A stretch of DNA of 64,000 nucleotides from Platynereis dumerilii (lineage: Eukaryota; Annelida; Polychaeta; Phyllodocida; Nereididae): positions 7,690,439 through 7,754,438 of the forward strand of contig JAPTHN010000004.1 in assembly GCA_026936325.1 (NCBI GenBank), written 5' to 3'. A program made the translations under genes and the position numbers. Shown piece after piece: positions 1 to 10,833 of this stretch; positions within the stretch are counted from its first letter, which is position 1; every line of letters begins with the position of its first letter. The notes beneath the pieces are model-generated. The model was not told the DNA's origin. It made no database searches and was given only the letters and a program-made list of their open reading frames with translations.

Positions 1-322
1 CGTAACTCAAATCATAACTTGGAAGCTCATATTTTCGGATATTTCAACTTTTTTTGAAAAACAATGATTGTGGCACTTTTTTATGACTCTCAGGAAATTT
101 CCCTATTAAAAAATCTATACCTCCCTATATTTGTTTTAGTGATGTAGGCTATTGAAAAAAATTGTGCATGAAAAATTGCTATTTTCCTCATTCTTGCTAT
201 TGTAGCCACTAATTAAAATTAGCAGTTGCTATTTATTATGGTCAAATCATAATTTTTACTGTATAGCTATAGATTGGAAGTACATTCAATGCTACAAGTT
301 GCTTAGAAATGTGATAAATGAT

Positions 323-387
323 CGAGTTACGAGGTTTTGCACTTTCAATAACTTGCAAAAAGTGAAAGTGCAAAACCTTGTAACTCG
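323..387. repeat. Hairpin repeat, 25-bp arms
   Basis: Two 25-bp arms beginning CGAGTTACGAGGTTTTGC are inverted about a 15-bp loop with at most one mismatch. A third arm-like copy lies at about 575-595. It looks like a small palindromic MITE or its remains; no target duplication could be fixed. Confidence 0.6.
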
Positions 388-600
388 ACATTTTCATTCA
401 TACCTGATGGTAGCATCAATGCAGGGGTCAATGACCTATGACAAAAAATTATGCTAAAACAGGGTCTCACTTTCTATAAATCACGTAGAGCCTAACTCGC
501 ATACAAATGAACATTACCATAAAAAATTATCTGTGATAGTTTTTTCCAATTTCTGAAAAACAGCTTTTTTTTACTTACGAGGTTTTGCACTTTCACTATC

Positions 601-672
601 GATAGGCTAAGAGCTGGATTCGAACGCTGGTTGCCCAGCATGCTACCACATGCAAGACCCACCCTCCACCTG
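601..672 (-). repeat. tRNA-derived SINE fragment
   Basis: On the minus strand this reads GGTGGAGGGTGGG, a box-A-like GTGGTAGCATG and a box B GTTCGAATCC at tRNA-like spacing. The anticodon arm does not fold into a clean tRNA and no mature gene is likely. The arrangement matches the head of a tRNA-derived SINE. Confidence 0.55.
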
Positions 673-738
673 GATAATGGCAGTGAGTTCATCATCAAAT
701 GAAGAGCTATAATATATTCTCTATATTTTTTTTTTCAG

Positions 739-2745
739 ATAAATTGAATGCAGCAAGGGCAATGGAGGTCATTGCTTTAATTGGCTATGTCACTACTTTG
801 ATGTTTGGTGCCTTTCTTTGGGGGAAAAGATTTGAGAAAGTTGAGATTCCTATGGCGTTGCCTGCTTTAGCAACAGGTAAATAGCGGGCACATTAAGTCA
901 CCATACCATAAGAATCTTTCACTTGGTGATACACAGGGGTGCCGGAAGGATATGCGGGCGGCAGGGGCGGTCGGACCAAAAAAGGGCAAATCAAATTCAC
1001 TCGACAAAATTTAAATAGAGCATCAATGATAATTTTGAATATATACTAAGTAATTTGTGCTTAAAAATAATAAAATAAGAAGAATAATGTTTTTTATTTT
1101 TAAGATCAAAAGGGCACACCTTGCCTCCCCCCCACCCCCCCCCCCCTCCTGGACAAGGGCAGGAGGGTGGGGATACATGCAAGCACCAAATTTTTCCCAA
1201 GAGTGCTTCAGATCCTTCTCTTTCCAAAAATTATGCTATCCAGCTTGAAAAATATGTTTTATGGCACCAATTTTTCAAGATGGCCACCCATGTTTTTGGC
1301 ATGAATGCAGAGAGGAAAAAGCATTATTCTGCCAAAAAAGTTCCACAATTAACAATTACCACTTTACAGCAATAGCACGATTCTAAGCATAAACAGACTG
1401 ATTATTTATTTTTCAATTCTAGACCTAATGTAATAGACCAGGTTGTTGCTACACACAAAAGCAATAGTTGCTGCACCTAAAATCTCTTAGGGCCGTTTTC
1501 ACCAACATGGTATTAAGAGAAGAGCCAGGTCTTAGCTAAGACCTGGTCTGGCTAAGCCAATCAGTCAAGCAGAGCAGTATCAAGGAATTTTAGTTTAGTA
1601 GAAGTTTACACATGTTGTGCGAACAGGTAAGCTGTTACAAACACAATGTCTCAATTTACCAAACAAAGACAAAGATATGGCTACACAGAAAAGGGGGGAG
1701 GGTTCTTGGAAATTTTTAAAATAGATAATTGCCTACCCAGTCCAGTGGCGTAACTGGGGGGTCTCAAGCAGGGGGGGGGCACCTGGGGGGCACGCAATTC
1801 TCTGGGGTGGCACCCACTATACTAACTGTATATTTTAATATTATGTTGTCTAATTACTTCTTTCTTCACCCTATCCCAAATAATAGTGACTGTTGTACTC
1901 CACCTCTTTGTTACAGAAAAGTAACTTCCTGTGTTTCCAAATGTTACACTCCTGACAGCAATATAATGTGTCTTCATGCCTTGGATTTTAGTATTTGACG
2001 TAAAACTTCAGTGGAAATTTAATGAAAACAACAAAGAGGTGTTATGCACTCTTAAAAATTTTTTTACATGGAACCTTTAAGGGTTCCATAAGCTGGTATA
2101 GATGAGGAACCCTAAAAGCTTCATCACCCAACTTTAAAATGTTCCAACTGCAAACAAAATCAACATTTAGATAATCCAGCTGCATTAAACTCCCACAATG
2201 GAACCCCTTTCTCTCAAGTTGGGAGCATATAGTTCTTATCACAGGGCCTGCCCTCCAAGTATTGAACCTTTTCAATTTTTGAAACCTTAAAACATTTAGA
2301 TCATTTCTTCGACTGTGGGTTCTTTATATAAAGAACCTTTTGCATTAGGAGTTTAATTCACAAGAATCCATGGCGCAATAAACTACAATCCAAAAAACTT
2401 TTGACCAAGTTGTAAAAAATACTAGCTCTTGACCAATGAGTACAAGATCTCCAATTGTCACTTAATGTAAATATAGTTATAAAAATATCATATAACAGAA
2501 ATGCATTTGTACATGATCTACTCAAATGATCAAATATTATGTTCCATCTGCTTAACTATCTTTTTTTCTTTGTTTCAGGGATATTTACCTTAACTGGAGC
2601 GTGCATATATACCACCCATGATACCGAACAGTACTATAATGGAAATGTGTTATTTGACTGGGGCTATTCATTTTTTCTTTGCGTTATCGCAGCAACCTTG
2701 GAACTGATTAGAGGCTTCATTTGTCTCTATTATTGTTTATGGTAA
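739..2745 (+). CDS. Claudin/PMP22-like tetraspan protein, upstream copy (exons 2-3 only)
   Basis: Two exons are visible: 739-876 (138 bp, phase 1 at both ends) and 2579-2745, which ends in TAA. Both have good borders (TTTTTCAG before 739, GGTAAA after 876, TGTTTCAG before 2579). Exon 2 contains KLNAARAMEVIALIGYVTT, a hydrophobic segment; exon 3 contains one more (FTLTGACIY) and the start of the last (FFLCVIAATLELIRGFICL). Exon size, phases and protein match the complete neighbour at 11821-13629, so this is a tandem paralogue. Exon 1, with the extracellular-loop W..W..C..C signature, must lie left of the window. This copy stops a few residues after the last membrane helix (YYCLW), so it lacks the roughly 30-residue cytosolic tail of its neighbour. 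A role in cell junctions or membranes is inferred from the family. Confidence 0.75.
932..1172. mobile_element. hAT-like MITE fragment, GTGCCGGAA family
   Basis: It begins CAGGGGTGCCGGAAGG and carries the same interior as the complete copy at 43988-44269: GGGCGGCAGGGGCGGTC, then a tract around TTTGAATATATACTAAG, then AAGATCAAAAGGGCA. The right end is lost in a C-rich, G-rich stretch. It sits in intron 2 of the upstream claudin-like gene. The CAGGGGTG start is typical of hAT elements. Confidence 0.65.
1173..2046. other. Intronic DNA with a 22-nt palindrome and a hAT end fragment
   Basis: No exon seen. At 1525-1546 lies a perfect 22-nt palindrome, CCAGGTCTTAGCTAAGACCT plus GG. At 1743-1815 lies a stub starting CAGTGGCGTAACTGGGG followed by G-rich sequence; that start is a hAT-type terminus also seen near 10638. 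Confidence 0.5.
2047..2352 (-). mobile_element. Tc1/mariner-type MITE, family CACTCTTAA, copy 1
   Basis: About 306 bp, reverse orientation relative to the copies at 47045 and 53418. The ends read CACTCTTAA and (T/A)TTAGGAGT. The interior has the family landmarks GGAACCTTTAAGGGTTCC, AGCTGGTATAG, CTCTCAAGTTGGGAGCAT and GTGGGTTCTTTATAT. Five copies occur in this window. It lies in intron 2 of the upstream claudin-like gene. Confidence 0.8.
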
Positions 2746-2931
2746 TATTTTAAGGATTTTCTACTGGGAGACCATGCAATGGAACTTGCATCTCAGATCA
2801 GTAGCTTTACTTGTAGATTCCATTCATTAGATATATTTATGCAATGATATTCTTGCCAATGGAGTTTGAACTCTTAAGCTTGACAATTTAAAAAAAATTG
2901 TAAATCAGGAAGATAACACATGTAGCAAAAG

Positions 2932-3402
2932 TAGGGGAGAGCGGGGCATGATGGGCCCCCGGGGCATGATGGGTTTGGCACAGGCCCATCATGCCCCATT
3001 TGAACTAAGCATATGTATTTCTTGCAATATAATAGTTGAAGATTGGTGAGAATGGACAATACTGCTTACTTCAATACCTATTGGCATTATCGTATTTACT
3101 ACATCAGGTATAGAATTAAGAACATAATTTGTGTGCCAAATCACATTTTCTGATATTAAATTTTCGTTTTTGGATTGTTACCTGCATTTTTTAGATGAAA
3201 AAGTGATTATGATTTGTTTAGTTGGTTCAATAACTACCATTTATCATGTAATTCAAGTTTTTTTATTAAGAATATTGGAATTATTTCAGTTTTACAACTA
3301 TAATGCCGCAAGTATTGACCAACATTTGAAGCTGCCCATCATGCCCCAACAAGGTGCCCATCATGCCCCACCCTTGCGGGGCATGATGGGCACTTGCCAA
3401 AA
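2932..3402. mobile_element. Degenerate TIR element with repeated GGGGCATGATGGGC words
   Basis: The left end reads TAGGGGAGAGCGGGGCATGA and is followed by several direct and inverted copies of the word GGGGCATGATGGGC (2945-2998 and 3340-3392). The layout matches the complete element at 31950-32988, which has the same cap but a different repeated word. The right terminus is missing, so this copy is broken. No coding sequence is recognised. Confidence 0.5.
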
Positions 3403-3488
3403 AATTAAAAGTGCTTATAACTCAAACACTATTTCATTGAGCGAAACAAGATTTTCTATGCTTAAAGTAGAACCTAATGCAAAACGAG

Positions 3489-6065
3489 TCACCAACAAAT
3501 AGTATTTTTTGAATTATGAAGTAACTTAAGTAAAGATAAATAAAACTGTAATAAAGTGTATTTAAGGTATTTTTTAAAATAGTCTTTAACTTTATTTATG
3601 ATCCCATAACCTTTAGTTATTTTCTTTCCCATGTAACTTAGATGACATTGCCAAGAAATATGAGAGTCAAAATGAATACCAAGAAATTTCACAGTATTAA
3701 CTAAAGATATATTTTTGTTATTAATTATTAGATTATTGTTTATATCTATTTTTTGTTACGCGGTCTAAAGAGCATAAAGTTACTTTTATCAATGTTTAGA
3801 GATAATTTAATGGAAAGAATCCATTCATAAATTTTGGATAATTCGATATTAATAGTATTATAGATATTAGTGAAATTGTTTTTTAACTACATTCACATTA
3901 ATTTCATCATGACCTGGACTAGAAGTCTTCAGATTTTTTATAACATTGCTAATAGTAGAACTTGATAACAAACTTAAACTTAACCTCCATATAGATCAGG
4001 TATGCAGTCAGGCAGGAAAGCAGATAAATGCCTTAAAACGTATGAAATGCTATCTAGACAAAGCAGGCAAGATGACCATCTATAGCAGCTATATCAACAG
4101 TGTCTTTAGCTATTGCTCCTTGATATGGATGCTTGCAAGTAAGACAAACTTAGAAAAGTTAGAAAGAACAAACAAAAGGGCTATACGATTTGTTACTGGC
4201 AAAAGTCACTTAGATTATGAGACCATATGTAAACAAGAAAATCAATTGAACATCTACAGGAGATGTGTAAAATCTGCAGCCATAACAATGTTCAAAGTTA
4301 GTAAAAAGACAGCACCTCAATATGTTAATGAGCTATTTGTGAGAAATGAGAACCCGTATGAAATGCGGGACAATGAAAGATTTTCACAACCAAAATACAA
4401 CACTGTGCAATATTGGAAACAGATCATTCGATACTTTGGGCCTAAGTTATGGAACAACATACCTGTCTCAATTAAAAATAGTCCCTCGCTCAGCACCTTC
4501 AAACCTGTCTTGAATAAATGGCTGCTTGAATGTGAAATTACTGCTATCAGTTAATTGCAAACTCATTGTAATTGTAATGGAAGCTGCACCTTCTCTCTCT
4601 CTTTTGCTTTCAGGTACAAAGAGTGATCCAGCTGATGCCATAACGACATGGAATTACTACCTTAAACTGTTATCACAAAATGGACAATTTAATCAAAGGA
4701 ACTTTTAACGAACACCATGATCAAAACTATGATCAAACGAATGCTGACCCTCCACTGAGACATGAACATTAATAGCTTAGTTTTATCGATTTCTTTTCAA
4801 TTTTGTCGTACAGAAGTACTTGTACTTATTGACCAAAAACGACATTAAATAAATATTTACATACATACATACTTTCATTTTTTGTAGTTGGATTCAAAAA
4901 TAATGATGTTTCAGTCCTTTGGGAAATATGTGATGTTGGATGATTATTAGATCGAGGAATTGATCTTGCCGAAGTTGGCCCAATGTTTGTATAAAATTTG
5001 TTAAACACATTTGATATTACTTGTCCATCCTTGGCGCATTACCATTAATGATAAATTCTTGTGAAGGCGGTTTTCTTTTGTTTTTATTAATTGTTTTTCA
5101 ATTAAAATCCATGGCTTTTTATTGTTACATTGATTGATTAACTTTTTGTTTTTATTCATAATATTATTTTTTTGCCTTGCGTGTTACAGAGTGAATTTTG
5201 TTTTTATAAGTTCTATATTTATGTAAATTGTTAGGAGTTGGATATTTTTTACATGTATGATATAATTTGTTTTTAATTTTGATTGATTTTTTAAACCATT
5301 CCTTAGCCAAGATTTTTTATATAAGTATCTGCTTTTAGAAACTTTTAAGGGAAAACATTCTCTGTATAATTTTACATAATTTTCATAGAACCATGAAAAA
5401 GCTGACTGGCAGGAGTTTAAGCTCAAATGTCTGTAATTTTTGTGAAAATTTGTCTGTATTTGTTGAATCAAAGACTCGATATTTAAATAAAGTGGATTGG
5501 AAATTTATTTTAGTGTTTGTATTAATGCAAAATATAGGGAGGTGGTAAGAAATATCTGTAAAAATTATTCCATTCATGAATTTATTGTTAAACATGTCAT
5601 TGCAACGGATATTATCAATCAGTGAATTTGACTCATTATTAATTCTGGTGGGTTTAGTAATCATTGGTAACAAAGAGTATGAATAAAGAGAATCTATGAA
5701 TTCTGGAGTACTTGCATACATGTATGAGGCACAGCATGTAGTTCTACAAAAATTGATTCCATAATATAATTGAAAACATCAAGATCAGACCATTGTTTGT
5801 ACTGAACATAATTCCTAATATAAACTGACGCTCCTCCCCCTCTTTTAATACTTCTGTAATTTTGTTCACTGTTGTAATCATCCATTTCATATAGGTCAAC
5901 ATTTGTTTCATTCAACCAAATTTCTGAGAGTCCTATCACAGTGAATGAAATATTCACATTATCAAGTAAATAAATATAAATATAAATATATAAATCCTGA
6001 ACATTTTTTGGAGCACTCCTTACATTGTGATGCAGAAGTGAGAAACTGTCACAGCTCATATTCAT
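3489..6065 (-). mobile_element. Degraded CR1/L2-like LINE, split by another LINE
   Basis: Minus-strand pieces in LINE order: endonuclease start (5694-6065, SFSLLHHNVRSAPKN then FTVIGLSEIWLNE and RGGGASVYI), endonuclease end (5383-5721, ITKPTRINNESNSLIDNI), linker (5184-5471), the FNKFYTNIGP block (4873-5008), the start of the RT domain (around 3905-3955, LKTSSPGHDEIN), and an RT tail (3489-3770, VKFLGIHFDSHISWQ). The endonuclease middle (YRPP and GDFN blocks) and the RT core with the catalytic Asp pair are missing, and several frameshifts and stops occur, so it is dead. A plus-strand LINE (3956-4872) sits between the FNKF and PGHDE blocks. Confidence 0.8.
3956..4872 (+). mobile_element. 5'-truncated LINE inserted into a minus-strand LINE
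   Basis: An open frame to the stop at 4552-4554 encodes about 200 residues of the C-terminal region of a CR1/Jockey-like ORF2: HIDQVCSQAGKQINALKRM, YSSYINSVFSYCSLIWM, RAIRFVTGKSHLDYE and YFGPKLWNNIPVSIKNSPS. The RT catalytic core is absent. About 300 bp of 3' UTR follows, ending in a (TACA)n tail near 4858-4872, as in CR1-like elements. Both edges abut minus-strand LINE sequence, so this is the younger insertion. Confidence 0.8.
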
Positions 6066-6110
6066 ATGAGCAATCTTGTCATTAAGTGAATCTTCATGAT
6101 AATTATTTTA

Positions 6111-6312
6111 TGGCTCCGTGGTACAATGGTTAGCATTCCCGCCTTGTACACATGAGGACGTGGGTTCGAACCCTGCTTCGGCCATGTCCACTGTCCAGAG
6201 GATATTACTGTAATGATTGGTATGATTGCCGTTCAGAATGGTGAGCACCGGTGAGCAGATTTATCTGGAATGGGTGCTATGTGAAATCATACTATATTAT
6301 TATTATTATTAT
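6111..6312 (+). repeat. tRNA-derived SINE with (ATT)n tail
   Basis: The head TGGCTCCGTGGTACAATGG (box A) and GGGTTCGAACCC (box B) have tRNA-like spacing. A tRNA-unrelated body and a (TTA)n tail at 6296-6312 follow. The acceptor stem does not pair well, so a functional tRNA is unlikely. Confidence 0.75.
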
Positions 6313-6465
6313 CGTAGTCACAATTACACATGTATACTATTGTATAGAATTGAGAGGAAAGATTGCAATGGTCAGTGCAAGAAAGAGGGGCGTTATGGTG
6401 ACAAGCCTCAAGGGTGGATCCATCACTTCAGGCCGGCCCCATCACCATAGACTGAGGAAATCTGT

Positions 6466-7605
6466 TAAGTAACTCACAAACTGGAATGGGGGAACACAGA
6501 AACTTCGCACCATAGGAATTGAGGAACATAAGACAAGGTAACTCACAAACTGGAATGGGGGAACATAGAAACTGGGCACCATAGGAACTGAAGAACATAA
6601 GACAAAGTAACTCACAAACTGGAATGGGGGAACACAGAAACTGGGGACCATAGGAATTGAGGAACATAAGACAAAGTAACTCACAAACTGGAATGGGGGC
6701 ACATAGAAACTGGGGACCATTATGATAGGAACTGAAGAAAATAAGACAAAGTAACTCACAAACTGGAATGGGGGAACATAGAAACTTCGCACCATAGGAA
6801 TTGAGGAACATAAGACAAGGTAACTCACAAACTGGAATGGGGGAACATAGAAACTGGGCACCATAGGAACTGAAGAACATAAGACAAAGTAACTCACAAA
6901 CTGGAATGGGGGAACACAGAAACTGGGGACCATAGGAATTGAGGAACATAAGACAAAGTAACTCACAAACTGGAATGGGGGAACATAGAAACTGGGCACC
7001 ATAGGAATTGAGGAACATAAGACAAAGTGACTCACAAACTGGAATGGGGGAACATAGAAACTAGGGCCATAGGAATTGAGCAACATAAGACAAAGTAACT
7101 CACAAACTGGAATGAGGGCACATAGAAACTGGGCACCATAGGAACTGAGGAACATAAGGGACCGTTCAGAATTTATGACTGGGGGGTTGGAGATTTATTG
7201 GAAATTCCAGTCAAAAATTGATTCCCCCTTTGAGTTTCATGCGGATTTTTAGTGCCCCACCCTTACGTTTCTGGCGTATTTTTAGTACACCCCCTCGACA
7301 TACAAAGCAATACACACATATACACTGTTATACACGACCCCGTGTACAAATTCGCGTCATTTCACGGACTTTTGCGCGTAAAAAAGTCCAAATAAAATGA
7401 GTTTCTGTGTGTTTTTTTTTTAATTTCTTACCCCCCTTGGAAGTGTTTTCAAAAATTAATACTCCCCCTTGAAACACGTGTGAAAAGTTAGTACCCCCTC
7501 GACCAAAACTCCCACCCCCTCCCAGTCATAAATTCTGAACAGTCCCTAAGACAAAGTTACTCACAAACTGGAATGGGGGAACATACAAACTGGGCACCAT
7601 AGGGA
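6466..7605 (+). repeat. 69-bp minisatellite, about 11 units, split by a MITE
   Basis: Units of about 69 bp carry AACTCACAAACTGGAATG, GGGAACATAGAAACT, ACCATAGGAATTGAGG and AACATAAGACAA. About ten run from 6466 to 7157 and a further partial unit resumes at 7547-7605, after the MITE at 7158-7546. Units differ by a few bases and one carries an extra ATT-type insertion. Because 69 is divisible by 3, long open frames appear on the minus strand; they are a by-product, not genes. Confidence 0.9.
7158..7546. mobile_element. Harbinger-like MITE inside the minisatellite
   Basis: The TIRs read GGGACCGTTCAGAATTTATG and, from the other side, GGGACTGTTCAGAATTTATG, continuing as ACTGG. The target duplication is TAA (7155-7157 and 7547-7549): removing the element and one TAA restores the repeat unit CATAAGACAAAG. 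The interior has CCCC-rich tracts and no coding sequence. Confidence 0.85.
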
Positions 7606-7686
7606 AGTAACTCAGAAAAACTTTTTGTTACTGCTTCACAAAACAGTGTACATGTATGATGTGGTCAGGGTGGCTTCCCAAGCTTA

Positions 7687-8235
7687 TGCCTCAATCTCAC
7701 GGCGAGAACCGGAGAACTTTTGTCGTTGGCAGGAAAGGATTTCCAGGAAAATCAGAAAAAGATTTGCTTATTTCACCAATCCCGCAGGGAGTATTTAGGT
7801 TCTCGCTGGGGACTTTTTGGTTGCCTGCCGGCGAGAAACGTGCTCCATGGCGTTCCTAGAAATCGTCATGAAGCAGAAAAAAAGGTTTCAACGTATTGAA
7901 ATTTTAATAAAATCCTCGGCGGGATAGACCAGAAAAATTTGAGGCCACCGGGATGGGAAAAACATCCCGGCGGGCATGTTTTTGCGCCTCAGAGGGATAA
8001 TAACCTTCCCGCCTATTTCTATGGTTTTGCACTCCGCAGGGAAGGAAAATGCTCGGGGTCGTGTGCAAAACCTTCCCGCCGTTGTCTGGACCCCCTCCCA
8101 GACCAGGCAGAGTGGTGCCAAGTGGCTATTTTTAGAAAAATTCTTTGTCTGCGGGATACTGAAACATCCCGGAGGGATGGTTTGAGCCAAGGCGGGAACA
8201 AATAGTTCTCCGCCATGTCCCGTGAGAACTTAGCA
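7687..8235. mobile_element. Harbinger-like MITE, family TGCCCCAGTCTCACGG, copy 1
   Basis: The ends read TGCCTCAATCTCACGGCG and, inverted, TGCTAAGTTCTCACGGGA, both followed by GGAGAACT. The flanks are TTA on both sides (7684-7686 and 8236-8238), a 3-bp target duplication. The interior is GC-rich with words such as CCCGGCGGGC. A related 757-bp copy lies at 54781-55537. Confidence 0.75.
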
Positions 8236-9424
8236 TTACACTGAGAAGTGAGGATGGCTCTTTGGAGACTGGCAGTCCATCGCAAAATTTAAATTTCTTA
8301 TTTTCAAATTACAAACTGGCTTTTCCACGTCATTGACAGTTGTCTCTTGGTCTCCTAATCTACTTCATTGATGAGGTACCTTTTAAAAGTCATTTAGTTT
8401 GTTTATTGACACCTATGCTGGATATGATAAGCCCTGAATCAACTGATTAACCATACAGACAAAAACAAAATATTTTTAAGCCTGTGACATTAACAACCAA
8501 GCTGAAAGTTTATATTGAAACTGTATGGACCGCCAATCTGCAAACAGCTATAATTAATTTGATTTATACCACTGTTTGCTTTTTCTGGCCAATCAGAAGC
8601 CAGGATTTCGCTCTGATATAATGCATATCACAGCTCATACACCTGACCATGATATTGCATGCTTGGCTGACTACAAGTTGACAAAATTGAAGGAAACACT
8701 GAAACAAAACTGACCAACAAAGGATTAAAACTGGACAACACAGACAGTAAACAAGAAGGAACATTGTATCAAGTGTAACTGGTCTAAATAAAAATACTGT
8801 ATTCACTCTTTTTTATACCAATATCTGAAATAATGATCAAATTTAAGGTCACTTGATAAAATAGTTCATGTTGGATAGGCAAGCTGCAAAAAAAATAGCG
8901 GAGCAGCAGACCAACAATTTTGCCCCCATTTAGCAAGCTCAAAGAATTATTTTCTTTTGCTTATTCTTCTTTCGGGGGCTGCCGCCCCCGAACCCCTGCT
9001 CCTTGCTTTCTATTATTTTTCGAATGTATTTCGCAACTTCAAAATAAAATTTGCTCAGAGACTGTAATAATCAGCCTCACCAAAGAGACCTTGGCTGAGA
9101 GGGCTGCACTATCGACCTACCTATCTATCTATCCATCTATCAATCTATCTTTCTATCTATCTATCTATCTATAAAATTAATCTATGAAATTAATGTATTG
9201 TGCTATTTCTATCTATCTATCGATCTTTCTATCTAAAAAATTAATGTATTGTATTATTTCCTGAGAACAAAGAATTCTGACCTGTTGCCTTCAGGGCTAC
9301 CAACCTTCAAATGAACTGAGGAACATGAATGTGCAAGAAATACAATGAAATGTTGTCAAACAAGAAGGATTGAAGGCAAACAAAGGGATTTAAATTAATT
9401 TGTTTTGTACTTAGTGGTATAAGT
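8236..9424. other. No gene seen; (TATC)n microsatellite
   Basis: No exon or clear transposon was recognised. A (TATC)n-like tract runs at about 9118-9171 and a shorter one at 9207-9233. A short GC-rich stub, GGGGGCTGCCGCCCCCGA, lies near 8974-8991. Confidence 0.5.
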
Positions 9425-9517
9425 TAGATAACACCCTTGTTTGTGACAATATGCAATAATCCTCGGGCTAAAGCCCTCGGATATATTGCATATTGTCACA
9501 AACGAGGGCGTTATCTA
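9425..9517. repeat. 93-bp palindromic MITE
   Basis: Nearly perfect inverted arms begin TAGATAACACCCTTGTTTGT on the left and, inverted, TAGATAACGCCCTCGTTTGT on the right. They continue through GACAATATGCAATA and meet at a small stem, CCTCGGGCTAAAGCCCTCGG. It is non-coding. Confidence 0.75.
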
Positions 9518-9689
9518 TTACTAATTGGAAAAATATATCTATAAGCCTAATCCACATGAATTATCAAAGACGATTGGAACCTTATGCATGATAAGTAAAT
9601 AAAAGTGCATACGCACACAAATTGTGAGCAGGTTCATATGTCGTTAAAAGATAAATGCTTTGTACCAGCTTGTGTCTAAAAATAATCAA

Positions 9690-9985
9690 TTTTTTTTTTG
9701 GTGTGTTTTATGCCTCTGCAGCACCATAGTGGGCTGTATCGAGGCAGGCGATCGCCGTATGATGATGAGATGAGAAGACTGTGAGTCTGGCACCTACCCT
9801 ATTAATTCAGGGATGCCAAGGGTGTTTCAGTTGCTCCAGCATAGAATACTGGATACAACCCGCCTCCATTTAATGTCCCTTGGGCTCGCACTAAAGTGAG
9901 TTCCCGGGGTGAGATTTGAACCCACACCCTCAAAGCCAGTTGACAAGCGCACTTACCAATTAGGCCACAGGGGAACTCAGCAATA
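9690..9985 (-). repeat. tRNA-derived SINE, reverse orientation
   Basis: On the minus strand the head (9905-9977) reads GGCCTAATTGGTAAGTGC (box A) and GGGTTCAAATCTCACCC (box B), 40-odd bases apart. A tRNA-unrelated body and an A-rich end (T-rich on the + strand near 9690-9700) follow. A mature tRNA is unlikely because the rest does not fold as one. Confidence 0.65.
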
Positions 9986-10298
9986 ATCAATACATGTCCT
10001 CTTTTTAATGATCTTGACTTAAATAGATATTTAATCACTGATAAGTGATATAATGCAAGTGTTGTGAACGTGAGAAGTAATCTTGAATATCCACTTTCAT
10101 TGTATTGCAATAGATTAGTAATGAGTTAAAATCTTGCACGAAAAAAACATGTTATCTTATCAAAATGTTTGGCAAGCACCTATTGTATATTGTTGTGTAA
10201 CCATGATATTTGTCAATACTGCAGTTTCGATAAGTAGAAGTTATTATTACAGGGGTGCAGGAACAGGGGGGGGGGGGCACTGTTAAATAGACGGATAC

Positions 10299-10398
10299 AA
10301 ATAATCTTGAATATATGCCTGTTTATGTGTAATTTGTGCAAAATTGTAGGCACAAATTACACATAAACAAGTAGGCCAAGATATTCAAGATTATTTTT
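10299..10398. repeat. Palindrome derived from the GTGCCGGAA MITE family
   Basis: Arms around AATAATCTTGAATAT and TGTTTATGTGTAATTTGTG are repeated in inverted order about a short centre. The same words (AATAAT.TTGAATATATAC, AATTTGTGC) form the interior of the hAT-like MITEs at 932 and 43988. The left flank, CAGGGGTGCAGGAACAGGG at 10250-10268, resembles their terminus. Confidence 0.55.
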
Positions 10399-10637
10399 AA
10401 AGTTTTATTTAACTGTTGTCATGCGAATATGACTGAGTACTGAGTGGTTAGATTCACTCACAGACTTTGCTGATAAATGACAATTATTATAATGGTAATG
10501 GCATATGACAAACACTCAATGCAAGTCATGATGTTAGAACTCAGTGATTCTGGGTTTTATCTATAGGAGTCTTCAACGCACTCTGGGAATGATGAAGAGA
10601 GGCCGGAGGTAGGGGGGGGGGGTTCGGAGGGCCCAGA

Positions 10638-10833
10638 CAGTAGCGTCCCTATGGGGGGCACGGGGGAGGGGGTACGTGCCCCCCTATATTGAACCTATGC
10701 CCCCCCAGGTGGCCCCCCATATGAACTTTCCAATTCTGGCTAAAATATACAATTAGTATTATGGGTGCCCCCCATAGAATCGCATGCCCCCCCAGGTGCC
10801 CCCCCCCCGCTCGAGATCACCCAGTTACGCCTC
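10638..10833. mobile_element. G/C-run-rich hAT-like MITE
   Basis: The left end CAGTAGCGTCCCTATGGGG and the right end CCAGTTACGCCTCAG resemble the CAGTGGCGTAACTGG terminus of the stub at 1743. The interior alternates long G and C runs around GTGCCCCCC words. The target duplication is unclear. Confidence 0.5.

Larger units (their letters stand above)
1..738. other. Intron of the upstream claudin-like gene
   Basis: No coding exon was recognised here. The stretch ends in a long T tract and CAG that form the acceptor of the exon starting at 739, so it should be intron 1 of the upstream claudin-like gene, whose first exon is then left of the window. It holds a hairpin repeat (323-387, with a third arm copy near 575-595) and a minus-strand SINE fragment (601-672), listed separately. 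Confidence 0.6.

Noticed and set aside
6111-6190. Functional tRNA gene
   Set aside because: Box A and box B are present, but the acceptor stem does not pair and a SINE body with an (ATT)n tail follows.
6428-7155. Long minus-strand frames of 196 and 237 residues
   Set aside because: They are products of the 69-bp minisatellite; two frames are open at once because the period is a multiple of three.
9902-9980. Functional tRNA gene on the minus strand
   Set aside because: Same reasoning: promoter boxes remain, but the stems are poor and a SINE-like body is attached.
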